Translations under genes and position numbers: made by a program
The notes under the pieces: model-generated
Seen by the model: the letters and a program-made list of their open reading frames with translations, nothing else
Databases searched by the model: none
What the model was told of the DNA's origin: nothing
From: Paludibacteraceae bacterium
GTDB taxonomy: Bacteria; Bacteroidota; Bacteroidia; Bacteroidales; Paludibacteraceae
Assembly: GCA_017938155.1 (NCBI GenBank)
Contig: JAGBCD010000027.1
Coordinates: 1 to 64,000 of the forward strand
Reading direction: 5' to 3'
DNA length: 64,000 bases
Part shown: positions 1 through 9,410 of the stretch, piece by piece
How the letters are laid out: the number at the start of each line of letters is the position of its first letter
Numbering within the stretch: position 1 is the stretch's first letter

Positions 1-32
1 AATTCAAAATTCTTAATTCTTAATTCTCTTCC

Positions 33-64
33 CTTGCGTATATGCATCTTTTGTAGTACCTTTG
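33..64 (+). promoter_or_regulatory. Promoter of the GHL10 gene
   Basis: CTTG at 33-36, exactly 20 bp, then TACCTTTG at 57-64. This matches the Bacteroidetes -33/-7 consensus and lies 24 bp before the chosen ATG at 89. Confidence 0.8.
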
Positions 65-88
65 CAGCAAATTAAAAATTCTATTACA

Positions 89-1336
89 ATGAGAAAACTA
101 GTTTTAACTTTAATTGCCGTATTGACAATCACTTCTTTCAGTATGGCACAACCCCAGTATTTCAGAGGAGCATGGTTGAGTACCGTCGCTAATATCGATT
201 GGCCATCAAAAGATGCTATTGGCAATGCCAAACTACAACGTCATGAGATGATTCAAATCTTAGACCAATTGCAATCGATGAATTTTAATACGGTTATTTT
301 TCAAATTCGACCAACTGCTGATGCTTTGTATCCTTCTAAATTGGAGCCTTGGAGCCATTGGTTAACTGGTAAGCAAGGACAAGATAATGACGAATCCTAT
401 GATCCTTTGGCGTTTGTGATAGAGCAAGCGAAAATGAGAAATATGGATGTACACGTTTGGCTCAATCCTTACCGAGTAACTTTGGCAGGACAAAAAATAG
501 AAGATGTAGCTGAGAACCATTTGTATCGTCAACGTCCAGAGATGTTCTGGAAGTTTAATGGACAATGGTATTTTGAACCAGGTTTGGATGAAACCAGAGA
601 ATGGTTGTGCAACGTGATAAAAGACATTATCTTACGCTATGACGTGCAAGGTGTCCATATGGATGACTATTTCTACCCATATCCAAAAGCTGGAGAAGAG
701 ATTCCTGATTCCGCTTGCTTTGCTAAATTTCCACGTGGATTTGATAATATAGAGGATTGGAGAAGAAACAATGTAAACATGGCTATCAAAGACATTGCTG
801 ATGTTATTGAGCGCTACAAACCTAATGTACAATTTGGTATTTCTCCATTTGGTATCTGGCGAAACAAAAAGAATGACCCAAGAGGAAGTGAAACCAATGG
901 GCTGGAGAACTATGATGCACTATATGCAGACGTACTTCTATGGATGCAAAATGGTTGGATAGATTACGTAGTTCCACAATTGTATTGGGAGATTGGAAAG
1001 AAAGTAGCTGACTATGAGATTTTGGCACATTGGTGGGCAGAAAATTGCTATTCTACCAGAGTGTACATAGGTATGTCTCCTTCTAGAATGAGAGACTTGT
1101 CCAAGATGACCCCAGAGCAAATAAAGAAAGCAAAACTTGACCCAGAAAATCCATGGAACAAGGGTAATGAGATATGCAAACAATTACGTCTCAATCGTTC
1201 TATTCCTAAGATTCAAGGCGAATGTTTCTTCTCTCTCAAGAGAGGTCTATTCACCAATACCAAAGGTTTGTGCGATAGTTTGAAGACTACATTCTACAAA
1301 GACTATGTAGATGCTCCTGGCAAATTTGTGGAGTAA
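89..1336 (+). CDS. Exported GHL10-family glycoside hydrolase (DUF187)
   Basis: The 415-aa protein matches the glycosyl hydrolase-like 10 (DUF187) family. GAWLSTVANIDWP follows the signal peptide, and GVHMDDYFYPYP and GISPFGIWRN fit the (beta/alpha)8 barrel core. These enzymes are thought to act on peptidoglycan or related glycans outside the cytoplasm; the substrate here is unknown. I start at ATG 89 because it begins a clean signal peptide (MRKLVLTLIAVLTITSFSMA). An upstream in-frame TTG at 62 lies inside the promoter -7 box and is rejected. The gene is monocistronic and convergent with recF, whose stop is 3 bp away. No lipobox is seen, so periplasmic location is most likely. Confidence 0.88.
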   Translation: MRKLVLTLIAVLTITSFSMAQPQYFRGAWLSTVANIDWPSKDAIGNAKLQRHEMIQILDQLQSMNFNTVIFQIRPTADALYPSKLEPWSHWLTGKQGQDNDESYDPLAFVIEQAKMRNMDVHVWLNPYRVTLAGQKIEDVAENHLYRQRPEMFWKFNGQWYFEPGLDETREWLCNVIKDIILRYDVQGVHMDDYFYPYPKAGEEIPDSACFAKFPRGFDNIEDWRRNNVNMAIKDIADVIERYKPNVQFGISPFGIWRNKKNDPRGSETNGLENYDALYADVLLWMQNGWIDYVVPQLYWEIGKKVADYEILAHWWAENCYSTRVYIGMSPSRMRDLSKMTPEQIKKAKLDPENPWNKGNEICKQLRLNRSIPKIQGECFFSLKRGLFTNTKGLCDSLKTTFYKDYVDAPGKFVE

Positions 1337-1339
1337 GAC

Positions 1340-2458
1340 TCAAGAAATAACACCGTTAGAAACGTGGAAGATGCTTGATGTGTCTTCCATGTTTTGTAAT
1401 AGGGTAGTGAGATGCTGGCGGTCGGTATCGGTGATGAAGATTTGTCCAAACTCGTCCTGTTGCACCAATTGAATGATTCGTTCCACTCGTTCGGAATCAA
1501 GTTTATCAAAGATATCATCCAGCAATAGGATTGGGCGTTTGTTGGAAAGAGCATTTTTTTCAATGCGTACCAAATAGAGCGCTTGCGCCAATTTGAGCGA
1601 CAAGAGATACGTTTTTTGTTGTCCCTGACTTCCTACACGTTTCAATGGATAACCATCAAGGGTCATCTCAATATCATCCTTGTGAATACCTTGACTGGTC
1701 CATCCCAATATGAGGTCACGTTGATGTGTGCGTAGCAAGGCTTCTTTCAAGTCACGCTCGTGCAATTGACTGACATAGGATAGATTGACCGATTCGTTGC
1801 CTCCACTGATATGTGTATAGATGGACTGGAAAATCGGTATGAAACGCTCAATGAAAGCAGAACGCTCTTGGTAAATAGCATATGCCAAAGGGACTATTTG
1901 TTCGTCCAAAATATCTATAAAATCCCAAGGCACATCTACTTGGTCTTCGTATTGCTTGAGCAAGGCATTTCGTTGTTTGAGTAGGGCATTGTATTGGGTG
2001 AGATCTTCCAGATATTTTTTACTATACTGGCTAATCAGCCCATCCAAAAATCGGCGACGTTCATCAGACCCTCCGTCAATAAACTTAAGTTCCTCTGGGG
2101 AGATTAGTACCAAGGGAATATATCCAATATGGTCCACCATGCGTTTGTAATCCTTGTTGTCCAATCTGAACTGTTTTTTCTGCCCTCGTTTGAGTCCGCA
2201 TGTGATACGTGCTGTCTCGCCTGACGATGACGTGATATAATCCCCTTGAATCATAGCCATGTCGCTATGGTGATGGATGTTTTGTGAGTCAATCGTGTTG
2301 AAGGCTGATTTGGTAAAACTGAGCAAATAGATGGCATCAAGGATATTTGTTTTTCCTTGCCCATTTAGTCCAACAAAGCAATTCAACTTGTGAGAGAATA
2401 ACAAATGTGCTTCTTGGATATTTTTGTAGTTCAATATGGTTAGTTCGCGTAGTACCAA
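1340..2458 (-). CDS. recF: DNA replication and repair protein RecF
   Basis: RecF is an SMC-like ATPase that loads RecA at single-strand gaps with RecO and RecR. The 372-aa length is normal. Near the N-terminus is Walker A GLNGQGKT; an ABC-type signature GSQGQQKT and Walker B RPILLLDDIFDKLD lie in the last third. The start is TTG at 2458 (no ATG nearby), giving the family-typical beginning VLRELTILNYKNI. It begins 3 bp after the stop of the upstream response regulator, so the two genes are probably one transcript and translationally coupled. Confidence 0.95.
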   Translation of the reverse strand: MVLRELTILNYKNIQEAHLLFSHKLNCFVGLNGQGKTNILDAIYLLSFTKSAFNTIDSQNIHHHSDMAMIQGDYITSSSGETARITCGLKRGQKKQFRLDNKDYKRMVDHIGYIPLVLISPEELKFIDGGSDERRRFLDGLISQYSKKYLEDLTQYNALLKQRNALLKQYEDQVDVPWDFIDILDEQIVPLAYAIYQERSAFIERFIPIFQSIYTHISGGNESVNLSYVSQLHERDLKEALLRTHQRDLILGWTSQGIHKDDIEMTLDGYPLKRVGSQGQQKTYLLSLKLAQALYLVRIEKNALSNKRPILLLDDIFDKLDSERVERIIQLVQQDEFGQIFITDTDRQHLTTLLQNMEDTSSIFHVSNGVIS

Positions 2459-2461
2459 TGT

Positions 2462-3625
2462 TTATGCAAATGTTTGTACGTCTTGTTCATTGATAGGGTC
2501 ACCAGATAGAATGATCAGTCGTTCGATGACGTTTCTCAATTCACGTATATTCCCAGGCCATGAGCGTTGTTGTAGTAACTCAATCGCTTGAGGAGTGAAT
2601 GATTTCTTTGCCCAACCTTGTTCTTGGCATATTTGTTCTACGAAATATTCGGCAAGCAAAGGTATATCTTCTTTTCGCTCGTCCAATGATGGGATATGCA
2701 ATGGTATGACATTGAGACGATGGTAAAGGTCCTCGCGGAAATTGCCTTTTTCAATCTCTTTTAGAAGGTCTTTGTTGGTTGCAGATAGAATACGAACGTT
2801 AACTTTGATGTTTTTGTCGCTACCGACACGTGTTATCTCGTTTTCTTGTAATGCACGTAGCACTTTGGTTTGTGCTGCCAACGACATGTCTCCAATCTCG
2901 TCAAGGAACAGGGTGCCTCCGTCGGCTTGTTCGAACTTGCCAGCGCGATCTTTGATTGCACCGGTAAAACTGCCTTTCATGTGTCCAAATAATTCGCTTT
3001 CGATAAGTTCACTGGGAATAGCAGCGCAGTTAACCTCAATCAAAGGTTTGTTTGCACGATTGCTGGCGGAGTGTATCAAGCGGGCAGCAATCTCTTTACC
3101 CGTACCATTGTTGCCAGTAATCAAAACCCTTGCTTCTGTAGGTGCTACTTTTTCGATGATGGAGCGTATATGCTCTATGGGTGCGCTATGTCCAATCATT
3201 TGGTTGTGACTGGATACTTTTTTGCGCAGCACTTTGGTTTCTTGTACTAAGGATTTGCGTTCCAAAGCATTTTTTGTGGTTACCAACAAACGATTCAGGT
3301 CAATGGGTTTAACTATAAAATCGAATGCTCCTTTCTTGAGCGCTTCTACGGCTGTGTCGATGTTGCCATGACCTGAAATGATTACCACGGGGCAATCGCT
3401 AAGCTCAGATGTATCGGAAGACTTGATTTTTTCTAACACCTCCATGCCATCCAAACCGGGCATTTTGATGTCCGAATAGATGAGGTCATATACTTGGTTA
3501 CGGGCTTTTTCGTAACCTATTTTACCATCCTCTGCTACGTCCACTTCATGTCCTTCAAACTCTAAAATGTCTTTTAGTGTATTGCGGATGGCACGTTCGT
3601 CGTCTATTACCAGTATTTTTGCCAT
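2462..3625 (-). CDS. Sigma54-interacting response regulator lacking a DNA-binding domain
   Basis: The 387-aa protein has a receiver domain (residues 1-120, phospho-acceptor Asp52 in SDIKMP) and a sigma54 AAA+ domain (about 143-375) with Walker A GNNGTGKE at 171-178 and Walker B TLFLDEIGD at 238-246. The sigma54-contact loop reads GSFTGA (218-223) instead of GAFTGA. The protein stops just after the AAA+ lid region, so the usual Fis-type HTH is absent. From memory, a conserved Bacteroidota group has this layout, so it is probably not a truncation. The start at ATG 3625 gives MAKILVIDDE, the normal receiver beginning. No partner histidine kinase is adjacent; recF is the downstream gene. Confidence 0.92.
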   Translation of the reverse strand: MAKILVIDDERAIRNTLKDILEFEGHEVDVAEDGKIGYEKARNQVYDLIYSDIKMPGLDGMEVLEKIKSSDTSELSDCPVVIISGHGNIDTAVEALKKGAFDFIVKPIDLNRLLVTTKNALERKSLVQETKVLRKKVSSHNQMIGHSAPIEHIRSIIEKVAPTEARVLITGNNGTGKEIAARLIHSASNRANKPLIEVNCAAIPSELIESELFGHMKGSFTGAIKDRAGKFEQADGGTLFLDEIGDMSLAAQTKVLRALQENEITRVGSDKNIKVNVRILSATNKDLLKEIEKGNFREDLYHRLNVIPLHIPSLDERKEDIPLLAEYFVEQICQEQGWAKKSFTPQAIELLQQRSWPGNIRELRNVIERLIILSGDPINEQDVQTFA

Positions 3626-3649
3626 ATATATGTAGATTACTTCTGAGCG

Positions 3650-3681
3650 CAAAATTACTACTTTTTTTCTATCTTTGCAAA
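3650..3681 (-). promoter_or_regulatory. Promoter of the response regulator-recF unit
   Basis: On the minus strand, TTTG (3681-3678), 20 bp, TAATTTTG (3657-3650), 25 bp upstream of the start codon. A plus-strand TATCTTTG (3670-3677) overlaps this -33 box but has no -33 partner of its own. Confidence 0.75.
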
Positions 3682-3763
3682 TTATAGAATGCATTTGATA
3701 AGATTATTTGTATGTCATTGGATGAAGAAGAAAGGAAACGTATTTGCTTTTTTGGAAGGATGT

Positions 3764-3795
3764 TTTGCAGATGTGAAAAATATTAAGTATCTTTG
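3764..3795 (+). promoter_or_regulatory. Promoter of the two-gene exported-protein unit
   Basis: TTTG at 3764-3767, 20 bp, TATCTTTG at 3788-3795, 37 bp before ATG 3833. Confidence 0.8.
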
Positions 3796-3832
3796 CAGCG
3801 GTTTTTATGCCTTAATAAAAATAAAAAAAGAT

Positions 3833-5224
3833 ATGAAAAAAATCGTTACTTTCTTAACTGCTTTACTTATGGTATGGAGCGTGAGCGCTTCTACCAATTT
3901 CACGTTTAGTTCGGGTGATGTCCAAACAAAGGATGGTATAACCTTGGCCATAGAAAAAGGTGCTGGTACGTCTGCCCCTAAATATCATAACGTTTACAAT
4001 ACCGATACTTATGAGATGCGTTTGTATGCCAACAATACAATTACTGTATCGGGAAGCAATATTACGAATATCCAAATCACTTTCTCCAAACAAGGTTCAA
4101 AAGACTACGCAGACTTATCTGCAGACTGCGGTACACTGACATCAGGCGGCAAGTCAACCAGCAATGATGACCAGAAAGTGGACACATGGACAGGCAACGC
4201 TTCTCAAGTCGTATTCACCATAGGTCCTTCGGGTCAACGTATCATCTACAGCGTGGTGGTTACCACAGGTGGAGAGGCTCCTGAACCTGGGGGCGATGAC
4301 CCTATCGTACCAGACAACCCATCACAACCACAAGGAGGAGAGGTTATCAACGGATTGGCGTATGCAGATGGATACTATTATGAAGCTGCAGAGGGCATCT
4401 ATGCATGGGATTTTGACTTATACAAAGACTATGATTATGATGCCTACGCTTATGTATATCCAGAGGTTTATTTGCAAGTATTGGCAAATAGTGAAACGGC
4501 TATCAATGGTACGTATCCATTGTACTATGCAGGGTATTGGAAAAGCGCAAACGATTCGGTGGAAACCGATTATGATAACCCTGTAGGAACAGTGACAATC
4601 AAAAATATTGACAACGAGGGCATGTACATGTTCCAAGGTTCGTTCCAAGGAATGGATAGCAAGACCTATACGTTCAATAGTCAAGTGGATGTTTGGGTGA
4701 TGAATTATGATACAGGTCTTGAGATTACACTTAATGAGACTGTTTCTAATCCAGATACTCCAGACAATCCTGGCACTCCAGATACTCCAGTAGAACCTAC
4801 CGGTGTGCTTACTTGTGCGCAAGCGGCTTCTATAGCAGCAGCATCGGGATACAAAGGAACAGAGAATGTGACTGTCATGGGTTATGTGACCGAATTAGGC
4901 AAAGACAAAGTGGATAGCAAAACGCAACGTACCAAACAGTGCTTCTACATGGCAGATACTGCCAATGGAGGCAAACAATTCTATGCGTTTTGGGCATTTG
5001 TTCCTCAATTGTTTGAGGTGGGAGATATCGTGAAGGTTACAGGCAAATTGCAAAATTACCAAGGAACGATCGAAATAGCAGACGGTGAAGCAGAGAAAGT
5101 AGCAGCTACAGGTTTGGAAGAATTGCAGACTGCTACCATACCAGCGAAACGTATCGTGGATGGACAATTGATGATCTATCATAATGGTAACGTTTACAAT
5201 GCTCAAGGAAGTATGTTGAAATAA
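3833..5224 (+). CDS. Exported multidomain protein with OB-fold-like module and T9SS-like C-terminus
   Basis: The 463-aa protein begins with a signal peptide (about 1-19). An N-terminal beta-rich domain (20-140) is followed by a proline-rich linker (146-170), a tyrosine-rich domain (172-300), a second Pro/Asp/Thr linker (306-323) and an OB-fold-like module (about 324-425) with the pattern VTVMGYVTEL...FYMADT...GDIVKVTGKLQNYQGTIEI. The last 25 residues (IVDGQLMIYHNGNVYNAQGS) resemble a variant T9SS sorting signal. The function is unknown; surface location is likely. I chose ATG 3833 over an upstream in-frame ATG at 3689 because the promoter lies between them. The next gene follows after 35 bp without a terminator and shares the OB module. 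Confidence 0.75.
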   Translation: MKKIVTFLTALLMVWSVSASTNFTFSSGDVQTKDGITLAIEKGAGTSAPKYHNVYNTDTYEMRLYANNTITVSGSNITNIQITFSKQGSKDYADLSADCGTLTSGGKSTSNDDQKVDTWTGNASQVVFTIGPSGQRIIYSVVVTTGGEAPEPGGDDPIVPDNPSQPQGGEVINGLAYADGYYYEAAEGIYAWDFDLYKDYDYDAYAYVYPEVYLQVLANSETAINGTYPLYYAGYWKSANDSVETDYDNPVGTVTIKNIDNEGMYMFQGSFQGMDSKTYTFNSQVDVWVMNYDTGLEITLNETVSNPDTPDNPGTPDTPVEPTGVLTCAQAASIAAASGYKGTENVTVMGYVTELGKDKVDSKTQRTKQCFYMADTANGGKQFYAFWAFVPQLFEVGDIVKVTGKLQNYQGTIEIADGEAEKVAATGLEELQTATIPAKRIVDGQLMIYHNGNVYNAQGSMLK

Positions 5225-5259
5225 AGGATAACTAAAATAATAATTCAAAATTAACAATT

Positions 5260-7377
5260 ATGAAAAAGATTTTCTCTTTTGTGCTTACAATCATTGTAGC
5301 CCAACTCACGATGGCTGCTACATACACCAGAGTAACATCTGCTCCTGCAGATTGGTCTGGTCAGTACCTCGTTGTATATGATAATTCAGGTACTGCTGAC
5401 AAAGGCTTGGTTTTCAAAGGTGAAGATGCAGCTTTGAATACCGTAGAGGCTACCATTGCCAATGGACAAATCGTAGCGGATAACTTGTCCGAATATGCTG
5501 TTGAAATCGCTCCTATGACAGGTGGCTATTCCATCAAGGTCCTCAGAACAGGCAACTACATGGGTGGAAAGAATGGTGCAAACACGATTCAGTTTAATGC
5601 AGCTACTCCATTCGTAAATACGATCGCATTGGAAGGCACAGGTGACATCCTCTTTACCTCCAATACATCTGTGTTGCGTTACAACAAGACATCTACTATT
5701 ACCAATGGTAAGGAAACAGGATATCGTTTTCGTTACTATAAGTCAACCACTTACACCAAACAATGTGCGTTCTCTTTGTACAAAAGTGATGAGACTGTTA
5801 CTCCTCCAGAAATAACGGTAGATACCATCGGTGTATCAGAAGCTTTGACGAGAATCAAAAACAACCAAACCCAAGCTTGTTTCATCAAGGGTGTGGTAGC
5901 AACTGAACCTTCTGATCCAGGAAGTTATGGAAACACCATTTTCTGGATGACCGATATGCAAAACTCAAAAGACTCTATCCAAGGTTATAAGATTTCTGGT
6001 AAGGGCGGAGCCAACATTGCTACCAAGGCTGATATTCCATTTGCTTTGGGAGATACCATCATGGTGTATGCAAGCAAATTGGAATACTATCAAAATCGTA
6101 TTTTCGAGATCAACTCAGGTTATTACGTTGAAACATTGGGTGCTACCAAGGTAGAAGAATTGAACTATACATTTGCTTATGCAATGTTGAATAGTGCAGC
6201 AGCAAGCAACTGCAACTGGGATTTGATTATCAAGGCAAATGGTACAGATGAGTTTCCTCAAATAACGTTGAACTTTAGCAATGCTACCGACAAGGGTATC
6301 ATCGGTGACTATAAGTTGGCTGCTCCTTCTACATTCAAAAAATCAGCTACTGAGACGTTGAATATTGTTGCAGGTAGTTTGGCTCTTACTTTCAATAGCA
6401 AGTCTGCTAATGGATACAACAATTACAACGTCAATGCGCTAATCAAAACATCTGATGACAAGCAATACAGAATCATCTCTATGCTTGAGGTACCTGCTTA
6501 TACAAGTGATTTCTCTGAGATAGCACTTAGCGAGGACGTACCTTTCATGCCAGAAGATGGTGACACCATCACATGTCAACAAGCTTATGATTATGCAATG
6601 TCTTTGGCTAATGGTGCTTCTTCTGAAATAGAAGTAACAGTCGTTGGTTATGCAACTGAAATGATTGATAAACTTTCAAAAGAAGGTCAACAAACCTTCT
6701 GGATGGCTGATACCAAAGATGGTGGAAAAATTTTCGAAGCATTCTATTGCTACACTCCAGCCAATCAAAAGGTTGTTCTCGGAACCAAAGTGGCAGTGAA
6801 AGGTAAAATAACCAACTACAACAATGCAACTGCTGAAATCAAGAATGGTCAAGTAAGCATTTTGGAAGGTGGTGAAGAAAGTGTTCGTGATATTACTTAC
6901 GAAGATGTTCCTGCAGATGCTATCACTGTAGCTGAGGCATTGGTAATTGGTAACGCTTTAGAAGCAAATGCTACCACAGATAAGGAATATACCGTCAAAG
7001 GTTATGTGGCTAAAGTGGCATTCCAAGTAACTGATGGTTCAGGCTCATGGTATATGACCGATGAGAAAGTGGATGGTTCGGGCCGCTATGATTTCCAAGC
7101 ATATAAATGCAATATGAGCGAAAGTGTGGTAATTGGTGACTTTGTATTCGTTAAAGGTTTCATCACCAAATATGTAGGTGAGAGTGGCAGTGCTACTATT
7201 GAAATCAAACAAGGTGTAGGACATTTTGCATTGGCTGAAGAAACAGCAATTGAAGATGTAAATGTAAACCCAATGTTGGATATCAACCAACCAATGTTTG
7301 ACATATTGGGTCAACCTGTAGATGCCGGATATAAGGGTATCGTGATACAAAATGGTAGAAAATATCTGTTGTATTGA
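5260..7377 (+). CDS. Exported protein with three OB-fold-like modules and a T9SS-type tail
   Basis: This 705-aa protein has a signal peptide (1-19), an N-terminal domain (20-180), and three copies of the OB-fold-like module also seen in the previous gene: about 188-297, 436-537 and 553-658. A beta-rich region (300-430) separates the first and second. Each module carries a V-x-G-x-V strand, an F/W-x-M-T/A-D strand and a G-D/T-x-V strand. The end (MFDILGQPVDAGYKGIVIQ...) fits a T9SS type A-like signal. I do not know the ligand; OB folds often bind nucleic acid or glycans. It is probably co-transcribed with the gene at 3833 and ends at a strong terminator. Confidence 0.78.
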   Translation: MKKIFSFVLTIIVAQLTMAATYTRVTSAPADWSGQYLVVYDNSGTADKGLVFKGEDAALNTVEATIANGQIVADNLSEYAVEIAPMTGGYSIKVLRTGNYMGGKNGANTIQFNAATPFVNTIALEGTGDILFTSNTSVLRYNKTSTITNGKETGYRFRYYKSTTYTKQCAFSLYKSDETVTPPEITVDTIGVSEALTRIKNNQTQACFIKGVVATEPSDPGSYGNTIFWMTDMQNSKDSIQGYKISGKGGANIATKADIPFALGDTIMVYASKLEYYQNRIFEINSGYYVETLGATKVEELNYTFAYAMLNSAAASNCNWDLIIKANGTDEFPQITLNFSNATDKGIIGDYKLAAPSTFKKSATETLNIVAGSLALTFNSKSANGYNNYNVNALIKTSDDKQYRIISMLEVPAYTSDFSEIALSEDVPFMPEDGDTITCQQAYDYAMSLANGASSEIEVTVVGYATEMIDKLSKEGQQTFWMADTKDGGKIFEAFYCYTPANQKVVLGTKVAVKGKITNYNNATAEIKNGQVSILEGGEESVRDITYEDVPADAITVAEALVIGNALEANATTDKEYTVKGYVAKVAFQVTDGSGSWYMTDEKVDGSGRYDFQAYKCNMSESVVIGDFVFVKGFITKYVGESGSATIEIKQGVGHFALAEETAIEDVNVNPMLDINQPMFDILGQPVDAGYKGIVIQNGRKYLLY

Positions 7378-7398
7378 TGATTATAAATAAACCATTGT

Positions 7399-7432
7399 AA
7401 GTGACTGACCAAAGTGATTTGGTCAGTCACTT
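7399..7432 (+). terminator. Rho-independent terminator after the exported-protein pair
   Basis: A perfect 15-bp stem (7399-7413 with 7418-7432) and a GTGA loop, 22 bp after the stop codon. A weak T-rich stretch follows. Confidence 0.85.
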
Positions 7433-7490
7433 TGTTTGAGATAGGGAACATAAAACTTTTGGTGGCACGTTATTTGTTCAAAATAGGTGT

Positions 7491-8606
7491 ATGAAAAATA
7501 GAATGATGAAAAGGTTGAGTTTCTTGGCGGGTGCTATAGTGATTTTCTTATTTACGGGATTGGTAATATCTTGTCGCTCCAGTGAGGCCCTATCGTCCAC
7601 ACCGCAAGAAAAAGTGCAGAAAACATATGTTGTGAAGGATGAGAGCTCTTTGCCATCTTTTCCTGTAGCTATGTTGTATGTCATTGCACGTGAGTGGGAA
7701 GAAATTCATGATGAGCACTCCGACAAGTATGCGACAGAACAGGCGCAAGAATATCGGGAGGAGGTACCGAGACTGGAAGAATATATGGAACGACGTTTGT
7801 TGCAGTTATGTCCAGAGGAGGCTTATGTTGGGTGTGTGGAGCAGATTATGCTTTTTGCTCACCATACTGTTCAGTCGTTGGGGGACAAGGTTATTAAATT
7901 GCCCAAGATGCAAGAACTTCGCTTGCTGGAAGAGAATGTGAATGTACAGGGGAAACGGCAAGTAGTTGATACGCTCGGATCGGGTATGGATGGTTGGGCG
8001 TTGTTAGAATTGGGTGATGATGAACAGCGGTTGCTACATTCAATGGATTCGTTGGCATCAGCAAAAGAGTTTTGCACAGCGCAAGATTTTGATTCAGTGC
8101 AACTGAATGCCTTTGAGAGAGAAAACGTATTGCTTGCGGTGTTGCTATGGAATGGTCCAAGGCCCTTTTACCGTATAATCTTGAGTAAAACGAGAGCGGA
8201 ACAAATGGCACGTCACTATTATGGAGCACAGACCAATAATGGAAAACGTGGAGATGCTTTTAAACATATTTATGTTAATACCTTGTTGCGCTCTTATGTA
8301 GGGCGAGTGATGAGCTATTTTGTGATGGACGTTTTGTGGGAAAAAGTACACAAGAATGCTCCTTGTGATTATTATATGGATATTCATAACAATCGTATAG
8401 GTAGGGTGCTACAATATCATCGCTTTACTGATTCTAAAAATGACACCATTCCTTCGTGGCAACAATGGGCGGTTAATGTGCATGATTATATTGAAAGAAA
8501 GGAGAATGCACAATTTAAGGAATGGAACAAAGAGACGCCTACTTTTATCATTGAACAAAACATGAAACAAGTCGTTAAACAGAAGTATGTATATTGGAGT
8601 GAATGA
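7491..8606 (+). CDS. Lipoprotein with DUF6973-like domain
   Basis: The 371-aa protein starts with a signal sequence and lipobox (LVIS-C, Cys at residue 28), so it should be lipid-anchored. The C-terminal part has N-G-K-R-G-D-A-F-K-H (about 256-265), followed by MDIHNNRIGR (about 295-304). This pattern (DAF-K/R-H, then M-D-hNN-x-G) fits the DUF6973 family, whose activity I do not know; conserved Asp, His and Asn residues suggest an enzyme. The central region is helical and acidic. The gene follows a terminator, but no consensus promoter precedes it. Its own stop is 66 bp before the next gene, which has its own promoter. Confidence 0.7.
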   Translation: MKNRMMKRLSFLAGAIVIFLFTGLVISCRSSEALSSTPQEKVQKTYVVKDESSLPSFPVAMLYVIAREWEEIHDEHSDKYATEQAQEYREEVPRLEEYMERRLLQLCPEEAYVGCVEQIMLFAHHTVQSLGDKVIKLPKMQELRLLEENVNVQGKRQVVDTLGSGMDGWALLELGDDEQRLLHSMDSLASAKEFCTAQDFDSVQLNAFERENVLLAVLLWNGPRPFYRIILSKTRAEQMARHYYGAQTNNGKRGDAFKHIYVNTLLRSYVGRVMSYFVMDVLWEKVHKNAPCDYYMDIHNNRIGRVLQYHRFTDSKNDTIPSWQQWAVNVHDYIERKENAQFKEWNKETPTFIIEQNMKQVVKQKYVYWSE

Positions 8607-8622
8607 GGAAGAACACAAAGTT

Positions 8623-8654
8623 CTTGCAAATTTATAAAAAATGTTGTATCTTTG
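8623..8654 (+). promoter_or_regulatory. Promoter of the polysaccharide-export unit
   Basis: CTTG at 8623-8626, 20 bp, TATCTTTG at 8647-8654, 18 bp before the ATG at 8673. The short leader leaves little room for a ribosome site. Confidence 0.8.
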
Positions 8655-8672
8655 CAAACAAAATGTGTCATT

Positions 8673-9410
8673 ATGAAACAAGAACAAATACATAGATACC
8701 AACAAGGGGTATTGATGCTCTCAATCTTATTTGTGTTGAGTGCATGTATAGGTGTAAAGCAATTGACTTATTTTTCTCAAGTAGAAGAGCCTACGAAACT
8801 ATCTACACCTCATCCAAATAAGATTGTAGTAGGGGATGAGCTGAAGATACATATTGCTGCCATGGATGAGATGGTTGCTAAACCTTATAATCATGTAGGT
8901 AATGATTATGTAGTAGATGAGCAAGGAGAAGTGAATATCCCTATTTTGGGTGGTGTAAAGGTGGTAGGTCTCACGGTAAGGGAAGCTACTATCTTGCTTA
9001 CCGAAGCCATCTCCAAACAGATGAGAAATCCGATTGTGAAAATAGAATTGCAAAATGTGTATGTCACTGTTTTAGGAGAAGTAAATATGCCAGGAAGGTA
9101 TCCCTATAGCAGCACGTTTACTATATTGGATGCGATAGGATGTGCAGGCGATATTAAGACCAATGGAAAAGCAGATGATGTAATAGTGATGCGTGTTGTA
9201 GAGGGACAAAGCAAGTTGTATCATTTGAACCTATTGGATGGCAGTGCTTTTGGCTCTGAAGCATTCTATTTGATCAAGGGAGACATTGTGTATGTGCAAC
9301 CAAGAAAAGGCAAATCTATTCTACAGAATGCGTCCATGCACATCCAATTGAACAATGACGTAAAGAACCTTAATTCAACCCAAGGATATGGATTACAGCC
9401 AACTTATTAA
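8673..9410 (+). CDS. Wza-like polysaccharide export outer-membrane lipoprotein
   Basis: The 245-aa protein has a lipobox (VLSA-C, Cys25), a Poly_export/Wza domain (about 45-130, including VGDELKIHIAA and VDEQGEVNIPILGGVKVVGLT) and a SLBB domain (about 135-215, VTVLGEVNMPGRY). Such proteins form the outer-membrane channel for capsule or exopolysaccharide. ATG 8673 is preferred over the in-frame TTG at 8652, which lies inside the promoter -7 box. The next gene overlaps by 23 bp and encodes the inner-membrane partner, supporting an export pair. No glycosyltransferases are nearby. Confidence 0.9.
   Translation: MKQEQIHRYQQGVLMLSILFVLSACIGVKQLTYFSQVEEPTKLSTPHPNKIVVGDELKIHIAAMDEMVAKPYNHVGNDYVVDEQGEVNIPILGGVKVVGLTVREATILLTEAISKQMRNPIVKIELQNVYVTVLGEVNMPGRYPYSSTFTILDAIGCAGDIKTNGKADDVIVMRVVEGQSKLYHLNLLDGSAFGSEAFYLIKGDIVYVQPRKGKSILQNASMHIQLNNDVKNLNSTQGYGLQPTY

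Noticed and set aside
3689-3832. N-terminal extension of the 463-aa exported protein, or a separate short gene
   Set aside because: The extension has no signal peptide character, and the consensus promoter at 3764-3795 lies within it.
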